Assembly (NCBI RefSeq): GCF_030694575.1
Contig: NZ_JAUYUS010000002.1
Location: forward strand, 1 to 64,000
DNA from: Parvibaculum sp.
Lineage (GTDB): Bacteria > Pseudomonadota > Alphaproteobacteria > Parvibaculales > Parvibaculaceae
Direction of reading: 5' to 3'
DNA: 64,000 bases
The position numbers and the translations under genes are program-made. Positions within the stretch are counted from its first letter, which is position 1. The number at the start of each line of letters is the position of its first letter. Under the pieces are notes generated by a model, which had not been told where the DNA came from, ran no database searches, and was given only the letters and a program-made list of their open reading frames with translations. Positions 40,779 to 48,736 of this stretch are shown one piece after another.

Positions 40779-41954
40779 ATGCCCAATCCGTTGACGGCGC
40801 TTGCGCGGCTGGTGCGGCCGCGTGAGGCGAAGCAGAGCCGGGTGGCGCCGGTGATTGCGCTGCATATGCAGGGGCGGGCCGTGTGGACGCCGCGGGATTA
40901 TGCGCCGCTGGCGGAGGAGGGCTATCAGCGCAATGCGGTGGCCTATCGCTGCGTGCGGATGATCGCGGAGGCGGCGGCGAGCGTGCCCTGGCTGCTTTAC
41001 GACGGCGCGCGGGAACTGACCGAGCATCCGCTGCTGCGGCTGATCGAAAGCCCGAACAAGGGGCAGGCGGGCGCCGAGCTTTTCGAGACCTGGTACAGTT
41101 ATCTGCAGGTGGCGGGGAATGCCTATCTCGAACTTGTGGAGGTGGACGGGGCCCCGCGCGAGCTTTATGCGCTCAGGCCCGACCGCATGAAGGCGGTGCC
41201 GGGGCGGGCGGGCTGGCCGGAGGCTTACGAATATTCCGTGAACGGACGGAGCGTGACCATTCCCTGCGGCGAGCGGAGCCCGATCCTGCATATGCGGCTC
41301 TTCCACCCCTCCGACGATCATTATGGACTGAGCCCGCTCGAAGCGGCGGCCTATGCCATCGACATCCACAACGCAGCCGGCGCCTGGAACAAGTCGCTGC
41401 TCGACAATGCGGCGCGGCCCTCCGGCGCGCTCGTCTACAAGGGCGGCGAGGCGGGCGCGAACCTGACCGAAGACCAGTTCGAGCGGCTGAAACGGGAGCT
41501 GGCGGAAAACTATCAGGGCGCGGCGAATGCCGGGCGTCCGCTGCTGCTGGAAGGCGGGCTCGACTGGCAGAGCATGGGACTTTCGCCCAAGGACATGGAC
41601 TTCATCGAGGCGAAGCGGACGGCGGCGCGCGAAATCGCGCTCGCCTTCGGCGTGCCGCCGATGCTGCTCGGCATTCCGGGCGACAACACCTATTCCAATT
41701 ACCGCGAGGCGAACCGGGCCTTCTGGCGCGGCACGGTGCTGCCGCTGGTCGGCCGCTCGGCCCGCGCGCTGACGCATTGGTTGGGGCCCCGCTACGAGGG
41801 CAAGCTGCGGCTCTGGTACGACGCCGACCAGGTGGAAGCGCTCGCCGCCGACCGGGACGCGCTGTGGGCGCGGGTCTCGAAGGCCGACTTCCTCAGCGAC
41901 GAGGAGAAGCGCGAGGCGGTGGGCTATGGGAAGGTCAGAGCGTCTTCGACTTGA
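40779..41954 (+). CDS. GTA portal protein (g3)
   Basis: The 391-residue HK97-family portal protein starts at ATG 40779 (AGGAAA upstream). It has 'GYQRNAVAYRCVRMIAEAAASVPWLLYDG', 'LFETWYSYLQVAGNAYLELV', 'DHYGLSPLEAAAYAIDIHNAAGAWNKSLLDN' and 'FGVPPMLLGIPGDNTYSNYREANRAFWR'. The dodecameric portal forms the DNA entry vertex of the GTA head. Its last 20 bases overlap a minus-strand gene. Confidence 0.93.
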   Translation: MPNPLTALARLVRPREAKQSRVAPVIALHMQGRAVWTPRDYAPLAEEGYQRNAVAYRCVRMIAEAAASVPWLLYDGARELTEHPLLRLIESPNKGQAGAELFETWYSYLQVAGNAYLELVEVDGAPRELYALRPDRMKAVPGRAGWPEAYEYSVNGRSVTIPCGERSPILHMRLFHPSDDHYGLSPLEAAAYAIDIHNAAGAWNKSLLDNAARPSGALVYKGGEAGANLTEDQFERLKRELAENYQGAANAGRPLLLEGGLDWQSMGLSPKDMDFIEAKRTAAREIALAFGVPPMLLGIPGDNTYSNYREANRAFWRGTVLPLVGRSARALTHWLGPRYEGKLRLWYDADQVEALAADRDALWARVSKADFLSDEEKREAVGYGKVRASST

Positions 41955-42231
41955 GGATGTTGCGTATCACCACGACGAACGAGACGAAGCCGAAGATCAT
42001 GAAGACGAGGCCGAGGCCGATGCCGCGCATCTGGTACGACAGGAAGATGAGCATCAGCCCGATGATGAGACCGAAGACGCTGTGCGGCGAGAGCCTGTAG
42101 CCCTTGACGGTGAGCAGGGCGGGGATGGCGGCGCCCCGGGCGCGCGTCTTGTCTTCCATCCAGATCAGCAGGACGGGGCCGCAGGCCAGCGCCATGCCCA
42201 TGATGAGGATCATCCATTCGTCGCTCGTCAT
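41935..42231 (-). CDS. Small membrane protein on the opposite strand within the GTA cluster
   Basis: The 98-residue protein starts at ATG 42231. Three hydrophobic segments ('WMILIMGMALACGPVLLIW', 'SVFGLIIGLMLIFLSY', 'GLGLVFMIFGFVSFVVVI') are separated by a basic loop. I do not recognise the family. It reads against all neighbours and fills the g3-g3.5 gap, ending inside the portal gene. It may be a cargo gene or an antisense relic; the well-formed membrane helices support a real gene. Confidence 0.6.
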   Translation of the reverse strand: MTSDEWMILIMGMALACGPVLLIWMEDKTRARGAAIPALLTVKGYRLSPHSVFGLIIGLMLIFLSYQMRGIGLGLVFMIFGFVSFVVVIRNILKSKTL

Positions 42232-42276
42232 CTTGTCTCGTCTTTCGCCGTGGAGAAGGGATCGGGTGAAGTGGAA

Positions 42277-42531
42277 ATGACAGCATACACAAAAGACGAG
42301 GAAAGGGCCTGGCATCTCGACCGCCGGGTGCCCATCGCCGTGATCGTGACGCTGCTGCTGCAATCGGCGGCGGCGCTGGTCTGGGCGGGCTCGGCGAACG
42401 AGCGGCTCTCGGCGCTGGAGGTTCGGGCGGTGCGGATCGACGAGATGGTGGAGCGGACCGCGCGGCTGGAGGAGCGGGCAAAGGCCGCATCGGCGGCGCT
42501 GGAGCGGATCGAGGCGAGGCTGGAGCGGTAG
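42277..42531 (+). CDS. GTA g3.5-like small membrane protein
   Basis: The 84-residue protein has the N-terminal basic segment 'RRVP', one transmembrane helix ('IAVIVTLLLQSAAALVWAG') and a coiled-coil tail rich in Glu/Arg/Ala. It resembles the small gene between portal and protease in RcGTA-type clusters (g3.5). GGGTGAAGTGG precedes ATG 42277. The role is unknown. Confidence 0.7.
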   Translation: MTAYTKDEERAWHLDRRVPIAVIVTLLLQSAAALVWAGSANERLSALEVRAVRIDEMVERTARLEERAKAASAALERIEARLER

Positions 42532-42581
42532 CCATCCTTTCACTGATGGCGAGAAACGACCGGCCGATCACAAATAAAAGC

Positions 42582-42725
42582 TGTCATCCCGGCGAAAGCC
42601 GGGACCCACTCGCGAGGCAGCTTGCCGCAGCGACGGACAGATTGTGCCCGTTTCCCGCGAGCGACGCCCCGCCGGACAACCCTTGCTGAGAGAACCAATG
42701 GGTCCCGGCTTTCGCCGGGATGACA
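42582..42725. repeat. REP family A, copy 4
   Basis: TGTCATCCCGGCGAAAGCCGGGACCCA and ATGGGTCCCGGCTTTCGCCGGGATGACA arms are separated by about 95 bases with a weak inner palindrome. It fills the gap between g3.5 and the prohead protease. Confidence 0.9.
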
Positions 42726-42777
42726 ATTGTGGTTTGGGCGGCCCTGCGTCGCAACCATCCTTGAACGGAGGAAGACC

Positions 42778-43437
42778 TTGAGTGGAATGAGAGGCGGCGA
42801 GCGCAAGGCGGCGCGGTTTCTGGCGAAGGCGGTGAAGCCGGATGGGACGTTTGAGGGCTATGCGTCGCTGTTCGGGGCGGAGGATCTCGGCCGCGACGTG
42901 GTGATGCCGGGCGCGTTCCGCAAATCGCTTCTGAAGCGCGGGCCGAAGGGCGTGAAGCTTCTCTATCAGCATGAGCCGAACGAGGTGATCGGCATCTGGA
43001 CCGGGATCGCGGAGGACCATGAAGGGCTCTTCGTGCGCGGGCAGTTGCTGCAGGACGTCTCCCGCGCGCGCGAGGTGCTGGCGCTGATGCGCGCCGGCGC
43101 GGTCGACGGATTGTCGATCGGCTATCGCGTCGTGAAGGCGGAGGCCGACCGCGCGACCGGCGCGCGACGTCTGATCGAGGTCGATCTCTGGGAAATTTCC
43201 GTCGTGACCTTTCCGATGCTGCCGGAAGCGCGCGTGCGCGCGGTGAAGGGGGCGAGGCCGACGACACGCGAATTCGAACGCTGGCTCATGCGGGACGCTG
43301 GGCTGAGCCGGACGGAAGCCCGGACGGTGATCCACAAGGGCTTCAAGGCGCTGAACTCCCCGCGGGAAGCGGGCGGGCCCGGCGATGCGGCGCTGGCACG
43401 GGCGCTTCGCCTGGCCGCGCGGCTTTTCAACAACTGA
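42778..43437 (+). CDS. GTA prohead protease (g4)
   Basis: The 219-residue HK97-type serine protease (herpes-assemblin fold) has 'GYASLFGAEDLGRDVVMPGAFRKSL', catalytic His in 'LLYQHEPNEVIG' and Ser in 'AGAVDGLSIGYRVVKAE'. TTG 42778 is six bases after GGAGG and is preferred; ATG 42787 is second. It cleaves the scaffold part of the capsid precursor during head maturation. A C-terminal extension of about 60 residues follows the protease core. Confidence 0.9.
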   Translation: MSGMRGGERKAARFLAKAVKPDGTFEGYASLFGAEDLGRDVVMPGAFRKSLLKRGPKGVKLLYQHEPNEVIGIWTGIAEDHEGLFVRGQLLQDVSRAREVLALMRAGAVDGLSIGYRVVKAEADRATGARRLIEVDLWEISVVTFPMLPEARVRAVKGARPTTREFERWLMRDAGLSRTEARTVIHKGFKALNSPREAGGPGDAALARALRLAARLFNN

Positions 43438-43467
43438 CCATCATCACATCTCTAACGGAGTGGACCC

Positions 43468-44775
43468 ATGTCCCATTGGAATGACGGCGTGCCGCGCATC
43501 GGCGCGTCGCTGAAGAAGGAACCGCGCGCGCCCGAGACGAAAAGCGCGGAGACGCGGAGCGCGAGCGCGCATGAAGTGCGGGACGCGATGGACGAATTTC
43601 TCTCGTCCTTCGAGGATTTCAAGTCGGCGAACGACGAGCGGCTCGGCGAACTCGAGCGCAAGCTCTCAGCCGACGTGCTGACGGAAGAGAAGGTCGACCG
43701 CATCAACCGCGCGCTCGACATGCAGAAGAAGAAGATGGACGAGCTGACGCTCGCCGCCGCCCGCCCCGAGATCGGCGGCACACGCGGGGGCGAGGGTTAT
43801 GCCGGCCGCGAACACAAACGCGCCTTCGACCGCTATGTCCGCAAGGGCGAGGCGCATGAGTTGCGCGGGCTGGAGGCGAAGGCGCTTTCGGTCGGCTCCG
43901 ATCCCGACGGCGGCTACCTGGTGCCGGCCGAGACGGAGAAGATGATCGACCGCATCATCTCCGAAGTCTCGCCGATCCGCGCCATCGCGGGCATCCGCCA
44001 GATCGGCTCGGCAAGCTACAAGAAGCCCTTCGCCGCCGGCGGCATGCAGACCGGCTGGGTCGGCGAAACGGAAGCGCGGCCGCAGACCGCGACGCCCTCG
44101 CTCGCCGAGATCGAATTCCCGGCGATGGAGCTCTATGCGATGCCGGCGGCGACGCCGACGCTGCTCGACGACGCGGCGGTGAACATCGACCAGTGGCTGG
44201 CGGAGGAAGTGCAGACGGCCTTCGCCGAACAGGAAGGCGCCGCCTTCGTCATCGGCGACGGCGTGAAGAAGCCGCGCGGCTTCCTCGACTACGACATGGT
44301 GGCGGAGAATGCCTGGGAATGGGGCAAGCTCGGCTTCATCGCGACGGGGAACGAAGGCGGCTTCCCGACCTCGAACCCGGCCGACAAGCTGATCGACCTC
44401 GTCTATGCGGTGAAGGCGGGCTACCGCGCCAATGGCCGCTTCGTCATGAACCGCGCGACGCAATCCTCGATCCGCAAGTTCAAGGATACGGACGGCAACT
44501 ATCTCTGGCAGCCGGCCGTCGCGGCAGGACAGCCGCCGACGCTGCTCAATTATGCGGTGACGGAGGCGGAGGACATGCCGTCCATGGAAGCGGGCGCACC
44601 GGCGGTCGCCTTCGGCGATTTCCGGCGCGGCTACCTGATCGTCGACCGGCTCGGCGTGCGCGTGCTGCGCGATCCCTACAGCGCCAAGCCCTATGTGCTC
44701 TTCTACACGACGAAGCGCGTGGGCGGCGGCGTGCAGAACTTCGAGGCGATCAAGTTCCTCAAGTTCCAGGCCTGA
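43468..44775 (+). CDS. GTA major capsid protein (g5)
   Basis: The 435-residue HK97-fold capsid has an N-terminal helical scaffold/delta domain (residues 1-110, coiled coil 'ERLGELERKLSADVLTEEKVDRINRAL'), then the mature capsid from about 'LSVGSDPDGGYLVPAETEKMI'. It also shows 'GWVGETEARPQTATPSLAEIEFPAMELYA' and the C-terminal 'YFTTKRVGGGVQNFEAIKFLKF'-like end (here 'FYTTKRVGGG'). The g4 protease should remove the N-terminal domain. Confidence 0.95.
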   Translation: MSHWNDGVPRIGASLKKEPRAPETKSAETRSASAHEVRDAMDEFLSSFEDFKSANDERLGELERKLSADVLTEEKVDRINRALDMQKKKMDELTLAAARPEIGGTRGGEGYAGREHKRAFDRYVRKGEAHELRGLEAKALSVGSDPDGGYLVPAETEKMIDRIISEVSPIRAIAGIRQIGSASYKKPFAAGGMQTGWVGETEARPQTATPSLAEIEFPAMELYAMPAATPTLLDDAAVNIDQWLAEEVQTAFAEQEGAAFVIGDGVKKPRGFLDYDMVAENAWEWGKLGFIATGNEGGFPTSNPADKLIDLVYAVKAGYRANGRFVMNRATQSSIRKFKDTDGNYLWQPAVAAGQPPTLLNYAVTEAEDMPSMEAGAPAVAFGDFRRGYLIVDRLGVRVLRDPYSAKPYVLFYTTKRVGGGVQNFEAIKFLKFQA

Positions 44776-44779
44776 TGCG

Positions 44780-45211
44780 ATGCGCGATATTCATCACGGA
44801 CTGAAGGTGGTGCAGACGCTCGACCCCGCGCAGACCACCGCCACGCGCTACGGCGCGCCGGTGGACCGCAAGGGCTTCGAGGCAGTGGAGCACATCGTCT
44901 GCATCGGCACGGCGGGCGACGAACTGTCGGAGGAGGCCGCGATCGCCTGCGCGATCGAGGACTCCGAGGACGGCTCCACCTGGGCGGCGGTGACGGAGCC
45001 GCGCGAGGTGCTGGGCGGCCCGGTGGACGAGGACGGTGTCTTCGCCACGGTGGACGACGTGGCGCACGACCAGCGCGACTACCGCATCGGCTATGTCGGC
45101 CCCGCCCGCTACACACGGGTCGCCGTCATCCTCACGGGCGAGCACGAGGAAGGCACGCCCGTCGCGGCGCTCGCCCTGCTCGGCAACGCGAACCTGAAGC
45201 CGGTGAACTGA
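44780..45211 (+). CDS. Putative GTA head protein, possible capsid cement or decoration
   Basis: The 143-residue protein starts at ATG 44780, five bases after the capsid stop. It is predicted beta-rich: 'GLKVVQTLDPAQTTATRYGAPVDRKGFEAVEHIVCIG', 'EDGSTWAAV' and 'DYRIGYVGPARYTRVAVILTG'. RcGTA has no gene at this position. Its place right after the capsid gene and its size suggest a head decoration or cement protein; this is an inference. Confidence 0.6.
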   Translation: MRDIHHGLKVVQTLDPAQTTATRYGAPVDRKGFEAVEHIVCIGTAGDELSEEAAIACAIEDSEDGSTWAAVTEPREVLGGPVDEDGVFATVDDVAHDQRDYRIGYVGPARYTRVAVILTGEHEEGTPVAALALLGNANLKPVN

Positions 45212-45220
45212 TACTTCTCC

Positions 45221-45247
45221 TCCCACCCTCCCTTCGGGGAGGGTGGA
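45221..45247. repeat. REP family C short palindrome
   Basis: TCCACCCTCCC-type arms (TCCCACCCTCCC/GGGAGGGTGGA) lie 9 bases after the preceding stop, in the short gap before g6. They could attenuate read-through. Confidence 0.75.
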
Positions 45248-45266
45248 TTTTATTGGCAGGATTTTC

Positions 45267-45830
45267 ATGACGCTCATGCTCATTACGGGGCCGGCGGAGG
45301 AGCCGGTGACGCTGGCGGAGGCGCGGGCGCATCTGCGCCTCGACGCGGGCGGCGAAGACGCGCTGCTCGGCGCGCTCGTCACCGCGGCGCGGACCGCGCT
45401 CGAAGCGGAAACGCGCCGTGCCTTCGTCACGCAATCCTGGCGGCTCCTGCTCGACGACTGGCCGGCGAAACCGATCCGGCTGCCGCTCGCACCCGTGCAG
45501 AGCGTGACGGCGGTGACGGTGGCGACGATGAGCGGAGCGATGGTGCCGCTCGACCCGGCCTTTTACGAGGTGGACGCCAAGGGCGAACCGCCGCGCGTCG
45601 CGGCCAAACGCGGACAGGCCTGGCCGATGCCGGCAACGCGGCTGGCAGGCATCGCGGTCGACTTCACGGCGGGCTATGGCGCGCCTTCCGCCGTGCCCGC
45701 GCCGCTGAAACAGGCGGTGCTGCTGCTCGCGGCGCACTGGTTCGAGAACCGCGAGCCGCTTGGCAATGGCGTGGAACTGCCGTTGACAGTTTCCGCGCTC
45801 GTCGCGCGTTACCGGAGACTGCATCTGTGA
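45267..45830 (+). CDS. GTA head-tail connector (g6, phiE125 gp8 family)
   Basis: The 187-residue protein starts at ATG 45267 after AGGA. 'PAEEPVTLAEARAHLRLDAGGEDALLGALVTAARTALEAETRRAF' is the classic DNA-packaging/connector fold start, followed by 'SWRLLLDDWP' and a beta domain, ending 'LKQAVLLLAAHWFENRE'. It builds the ring below the portal. It overlaps g7 by GTGA. Confidence 0.9.
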   Translation: MTLMLITGPAEEPVTLAEARAHLRLDAGGEDALLGALVTAARTALEAETRRAFVTQSWRLLLDDWPAKPIRLPLAPVQSVTAVTVATMSGAMVPLDPAFYEVDAKGEPPRVAAKRGQAWPMPATRLAGIAVDFTAGYGAPSAVPAPLKQAVLLLAAHWFENREPLGNGVELPLTVSALVARYRRLHL

Positions 45831-46144
45831 TCGGCGCCATGAGCGAGCGCGTGACGCTGCAATCTCCGGTCCGCACGGCCGACGGCGCGGGCGGCGCGGC
45901 GGTCACGTGGAATGAAGGCGCGAGCGTCTGGGCGAAGGTCGAAATGCTGGGCGGCGGCGAAACGCCCATGGCGGAGCGGCTGGAAGCGCGGGCGCGGGTC
46001 CGCGTGACCATCCGGCATCACCCGGGCGTGACGGCGGAAATGCGCGCCGTCTGGCAAGGCCGCGCGCTCGACATTCGCAATGTGCGGGACCTGGACGGGC
46101 GGAAGCGTTTTCTCGTGCTCGATTGCGAGGAGGTGCGGCCATGA
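45827..46144 (+). CDS. GTA head closure protein (g7)
   Basis: The 105-residue head closure/adaptor (SPP1 gp16-like) protein has 'RVTLQSPVRTADGAGGAAVTWNEGASVWAKVEML' and 'RVTIRHHPGVTAEMRAVWQGRALDIRNVRDLDGRKRFL'. The GTG start overlaps the g6 stop; ATG 45839 is an alternative. It overlaps g8 by ATGA. Confidence 0.9.
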   Translation: MIGAMSERVTLQSPVRTADGAGGAAVTWNEGASVWAKVEMLGGGETPMAERLEARARVRVTIRHHPGVTAEMRAVWQGRALDIRNVRDLDGRKRFLVLDCEEVRP

Positions 46145-46542
46145 ACGCGGACCTTGCGCTGCAGAAGGCGATATACGCGCGGCTGGCGGCGGACGAGGCC
46201 CTGGCGGCGCTGGTGGGCGGACGCATCCACGACAATGTGCCGGGCGACGTGGACCTGCCTTACCTGACGCTCGGCGACAACGATACGCGCGACTGGCCCG
46301 GCGGCACCGAGCACCGGCTCTCATTGCATGTGTTTTCGCGCGGCGGCGGGCGGGCGGAGGCGAAGGCGATCATCGGCGCGGTGAATGCGGCGCTGCATGA
46401 CGCGGCGCTGACGCTCGAGGGACATGCTCTCGTCAACCTGCGTTTTCTCGATGCGATGACGCGGCGCGAGCGCGACGGCGAAACATGGCGCGGCACGATC
46501 CGCTTTCGCGCGGTGACGGAGGAGATTTCCGATGCGCTGTAA
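46141..46542 (+). CDS. GTA tail terminator, DUF3168 (g8)
   Basis: The 133-residue DUF3168 protein has 'LQKAIYARLAADEALAALVGGRIHDNVPGDVDLPYLTLGD' and 'HVFSRGGGRAEAKAIIGAVNAAL'. Tail terminators cap the tail tube and join it to the connector. It is coupled to g7. Confidence 0.9.
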   Translation: MNADLALQKAIYARLAADEALAALVGGRIHDNVPGDVDLPYLTLGDNDTRDWPGGTEHRLSLHVFSRGGGRAEAKAIIGAVNAALHDAALTLEGHALVNLRFLDAMTRRERDGETWRGTIRFRAVTEEISDAL

Positions 46543-46559
46543 ATCGCCAGATATAGAAG

Positions 46560-46702
46560 TGTCATCCCGGCGAAAGCCGGGACCCACTCGCAAATCAGAT
46601 TGTTCAGCCGTCGAATGGTTTTGGCGTTCACGGCCATTGAGCCCCGTGCTCCTCGACATCTGCTGAGGGAACCAATGGGTCCCGGCTTTCGCCGGGATGA
46701 CA
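46560..46702. repeat. REP family A, copy 5
   Basis: It has the same arms as copy 4 (CCCGGCGAAAGCCGGGACCCA and GGGTCCCGGCTTTCGCCGGGATGACA), a centre of about 90 bases and the same orientation. It separates g8 from the major tail gene. Confidence 0.9.
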
Positions 46703-46754
46703 CTGGGTTTTTGATCTCGTCAACACTCAAGACCGACAGTCAGGAAAAAGAATC

Positions 46755-47168
46755 ATGACGGCCCAGAAAGGCAAGGACCTTCTCATCAAGCTCGACGCGG
46801 CCGGAGAGGGGAGCTTCACCACCGTGGCAGGGTTGCGCACGCGGGCGCTCGCCTTCAACGCGCGCGCGGTCGATGTGACACATGCGGAATCCGCCGGGCG
46901 CTGGCGCGAGCTGCTGGAAGGCGCGGGCGTGCGCTCGGCGGGGATCACCGGACGCGGCATCTTCAAAGATGCGGCGTCGGACGCCGCGGTGCGGCAGATA
47001 TTCTTCGACGGCGCGATCCGCAACTGGCAGGTCGTGATCCCCGATTTCGGCACGGTGCAGGGCCCATTCCAGATCACGGCGCTGGAATTCTCCGGCGAGC
47101 ATGACGGCGAAGTGAGTTTCGACCTGGCGCTCGAAAGCGCGGGCGAGATTGCGTTCGCGGCGGTCTGA
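46755..47168 (+). CDS. GTA major tail protein (g9, TP901-1 family)
   Basis: The 137-residue tube protein has 'AQKGKDLLIKLDAAGEGSFTTVAGLRTRALAFNARAVDVTHAESAGRW', 'GRGIFKDAASDAAVRQIFFDGAIRNWQVVIPDFG' and 'LEFSGEHDGEVSFDLALESAGEIAF', matching phage major tail TP901-1/GTA g9. Confidence 0.93.
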   Translation: MTAQKGKDLLIKLDAAGEGSFTTVAGLRTRALAFNARAVDVTHAESAGRWRELLEGAGVRSAGITGRGIFKDAASDAAVRQIFFDGAIRNWQVVIPDFGTVQGPFQITALEFSGEHDGEVSFDLALESAGEIAFAAV

Positions 47169-47197
47169 GGCGCAACACGTTCAGTCGCCAGAGGTCG

Positions 47198-48109
47198 TTA
47201 GAGAACCGGATAGTAGGCGGTGGGAATATCTGTTTTCGGCAGTGCTATCGAGCCGTCGGATTCATTCTCGATCCAGACCGTAGCGGTGAAGATGCGCACG
47301 CTGCCGTGCCGTTTCAGCCCACGTTCATACTTGATGACATAGGAAACATTGGGCTTCGCATCGAAAAGGATCGGCAGATATGAGGTTCCCGTGCCACCGC
47401 GAACGGCAATAGCCAGTGCGTGCAAACCGGGAGTCAGGGCGATGGGTGTAGCGGGTTCGTAACTTTCGACCGTCATCAGGGTTGCTTCCTTTTTTGCTCT
47501 GACGATCTCACCGTCTACTGCAATCAGGAGGGCGTAGAAGCTGTCGAGAAGTCCGTCGTCCCCTGTACCACGCATGGTGGCGAGGTCTGGCCCGGTGGGA
47601 GGTGCGTACCGGCCTTCGATAGAACGCAGGACGTCCGGTGTTTTGGGTACGACGATCTCGCCGGTTTTCTCGTCTTCGATGTAGACGTATGTCCTGATGC
47701 GATCGTAACGCAGTCCGTCCATCATGTCGGTGCCGCGCTCCCGCTTCACCACGTACCGGGCACCCGGTTCGGCGACGAGCTTCACGGGTACGGCGTCGCC
47801 GATGCCACCTGTGAGATAGCCGATCGTGAGCGAGTGGAGTCCTGGCGTCAGCGGCAGGGGGGCAGCGAGTTCTCTTGTCTCGAAGGCCGTATTTCCGTCA
47901 ATGGCGAAGACTCCGGTTGCTCTCGCGGGGGTTCCGAGCAGGCCTGTACTTTCTTCGAAGGTACCGCGGATCGTCGCCGCCGCGGCAGGGTCCGACATAT
48001 CCGGTTTGTAGAGTTTGAGCGAGGCGGTAGGAAGCGACTCGAGATTCGGTGCGCAAGCGGCGAGACCGGCGAGCAGGATTCCGAACGATAGCTTGAGAAG
48101 GTTCCGCAT
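47198..48109 (-). CDS. Tandem-repeat lipoprotein on the opposite strand within the GTA cluster
   Basis: The 303-residue lipoprotein has signal ending LAAC and Cys19. Two homologous repeats of about 130 residues follow, each with 'LxTPGLHxLxI', 'YVxKxERG', and a final 'VYIEDEKTGEIVVPKT' or 'VWIENESDGSIALPKT'. I do not recognise the family. It points against all neighbours and looks less GC-rich than they do, so it may be an acquired 'moron' gene lying between g9 and g10. Confidence 0.75.
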   Translation of the reverse strand: MRNLLKLSFGILLAGLAACAPNLESLPTASLKLYKPDMSDPAAAATIRGTFEESTGLLGTPARATGVFAIDGNTAFETRELAAPLPLTPGLHSLTIGYLTGGIGDAVPVKLVAEPGARYVVKRERGTDMMDGLRYDRIRTYVYIEDEKTGEIVVPKTPDVLRSIEGRYAPPTGPDLATMRGTGDDGLLDSFYALLIAVDGEIVRAKKEATLMTVESYEPATPIALTPGLHALAIAVRGGTGTSYLPILFDAKPNVSYVIKYERGLKRHGSVRIFTATVWIENESDGSIALPKTDIPTAYYPVL

Positions 48110-48220
48110 AAGTCCCCCATTTTCGCGAACGTACAGTTCTGCAAGTTGCCCCGCTTCAACAATAGCTGTCTTGCGCCGCGGAAATCCAGCGGCATGTCGC
48201 CGACGAAATCGAGGAGTCAT

Positions 48221-48538
48221 ATGGCGAACCGTCACAGAGGCGAAATCGAAGCGGTGCTCGACGGCGAGCGGATGACGCTGGTGCTGACGCTCGGTGCGCT
48301 GGCGGAGCTGGAACAGGCGTTCGGCGGCGAGGACATGCTGGCGCTGGCGAGCCGTTTCGAGACCGGACGCATTTCGGCGAGCGATGCCATTCGCATTATC
48401 GGCGCGGGACTGCGCGGCGCGGGTTATGAGCGGAGCGATGCGGATGTCGCGCGCATGACGGCCGAGAACGGCGCGGGCGGCTTCGTCGCCATCGTCGCGG
48501 ACCTGCTGTCGGCGACGTTCGGCGGAAGCGCGGCGTGA
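48221..48538 (+). CDS. GTA gene 10 family protein
   Basis: The 105-residue protein starts at ATG 48221, after GAGGAG. 'RHRGEIEAVLDGERMTLVLTLGALAELEQAFGGEDMLALASRF' and 'VARMTAENGAGGFVAIVADLLSATFG' match GTA_gp10 (PF11836), a tail assembly chaperone-like family. It overlaps g10.1 by GTGA. Confidence 0.92.
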   Translation: MANRHRGEIEAVLDGERMTLVLTLGALAELEQAFGGEDMLALASRFETGRISASDAIRIIGAGLRGAGYERSDADVARMTAENGAGGFVAIVADLLSATFGGSAA

Positions 48539-48729
48539 GCGAGGCGCGCTTCCCCTGGGAAGAGGCCATGACACTCGGCCTCGGCACGCTGCGGCTTGCA
48601 CCGGAAATTTTCTGGCGCATGACGCTGCCGGAGCTGGCAGCGGCCGCGCGGGCGGTGAGGCCGGACCGGACGGACGGCACGATGAAGCGCGGCGAGCTTG
48701 GCGCGCTGATGACGAGATTTCCCGATTGA
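48535..48729 (+). CDS. GTA tail assembly chaperone (g10.1)
   Basis: The 64-residue protein (GTG start, coupled to g10) matches the small phage tail chaperone family: 'FPWEEAMTLGLGTLRLAPEIFWRMTLPELAAAARAV'. In RcGTA this ORF follows g10 and precedes the tape measure gene. Confidence 0.88.
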   Translation: MSEARFPWEEAMTLGLGTLRLAPEIFWRMTLPELAAAARAVRPDRTDGTMKRGELGALMTRFPD

Positions 48730-48736
48730 GGATCCC

